Assembly: GCA_024998565.1 (NCBI GenBank)
Contig: JACOEM010000015.1
Location: forward strand, 1 to 64,000
DNA length: 64,000 nucleotides
Direction: 5' to 3'
Source: Nitrospira sp.
Lineage (GTDB): Bacteria; Nitrospirota; Nitrospiria; Nitrospirales; Nitrospiraceae
In this document: piece by piece, positions 63,830 through 64,000 of the stretch
How positions within the stretch are numbered: position 1 is the stretch's first letter
Layout: every line of letters begins with the position of its first letter
Notes under the pieces: model-generated
What the model saw: the letters and a program-made list of their open reading frames with translations, nothing else
What the model was told of the DNA's origin: nothing
The model's database searches: none
Made by a program: the position numbers and the translations under genes

Positions 63830-64000
63830 CGGAGGACCTCCTCATTCGAAACAAAGGCGCGGGTCTGTTACTCGTAGGTACTTATCACCCGTCCCACAGC
63901 CTGTCAATTTTGTTCGACAAAGCGGCAGAGGGCATGAAGGTTCCGCGACAAGGACCGGCCGGCCGGGAGTCTGTCCGACATGACCGTTCTACTGCGGCAA

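Overview
The window looks like a piece of a Nitrospira-type chromosome (nitrite oxidiser / comammox lineage). This is an inference from gene content, not from a marker gene: two oxoacid:ferredoxin oxidoreductase beta subunits of the reductive TCA type beside an A-type Fe-S carrier, a TPR/beta-barrel protein divergent from a FecR-domain protein, an alginate-export-type porin under a sigma-54 activator, several PilZ proteins, a squalene/hopanoid pair, and many small GC-rich genes of unknown function. Gene density is high, both strands are used, and no insertion sequence, prophage, CRISPR array or tRNA was recognised.

Layout. 1-600: end of an rRNA operon (23S 3' end, 5S, terminator). 0.7-3 kb: family 1 uracil-DNA glycosylase, periplasmic alpha-carbonic anhydrase, and a pair of small genes that recurs at 16.9-17.8 kb. 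3.5-11 kb: the most unusual stretch. Three copies of a ~130-140 bp promoter-plus-leader element (3502, 7198, 10114) each precede a transcription unit: (i) micro-membrane proteins, a helix-hairpin-helix protein, MlaC, a zinc-ribbon protein and a frameshifted DUF4214-like gene; (ii) an A-type Fe-S carrier and two tandem orphan OFOR beta subunits; (iii) a CsbD-like stress protein and a conserved hypothetical. 11.5-18 kb: TPR/barrel and FecR pair, DUF3574 lipoprotein, DEAD-box helicase and the second small-gene module. 18-22 kb: sigma-54 activator, AlgE-like porin and a periplasmic protein behind a good sigma-54 promoter. 22-28 kb: fatty-acid hydroxylase, GT2-GtrA fusion, membrane protein, MltC-like transglycosylase and a second MlaC. 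28-36.5 kb: signal transduction, including a frameshifted LuxR regulator and a four-gene two-component cluster. 36.7-39 kb: ArfB, an RRM protein and a delta-9-type desaturase.

39.5-45.6 kb: three PilZ proteins around an LpxL-type acyltransferase, then an mlaE-mlaF-mlaD-TPR lipoprotein operon whose MlaF has lost several conserved ATPase residues; its likely periplasmic partners MlaC lie at 5 and 27.5 kb. 45.7-54.2 kb, minus strand: the conserved envelope/isoprenoid block uppS-cdsA-dxr-rseP-proS followed by a GAF-containing PilB. 54.4-57.2 kb: tldD-tldE. 58.3-62.9 kb, minus strand: a tightly packed HAD / cobalamin-binding-like / HpnD / HpnE series with a family 4 UDG. The window ends with a membrane-anchored SH3 protein.

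The strongest candidate for something undescribed is the triplicated promoter/leader element, which would tie Fe-S and oxoacid metabolism, a stress protein and a set of micro-membrane proteins into one regulon. Other points worth a second look are a small gene with an apparent ATC start codon, a duplicated small-gene module and the degenerate MlaF.
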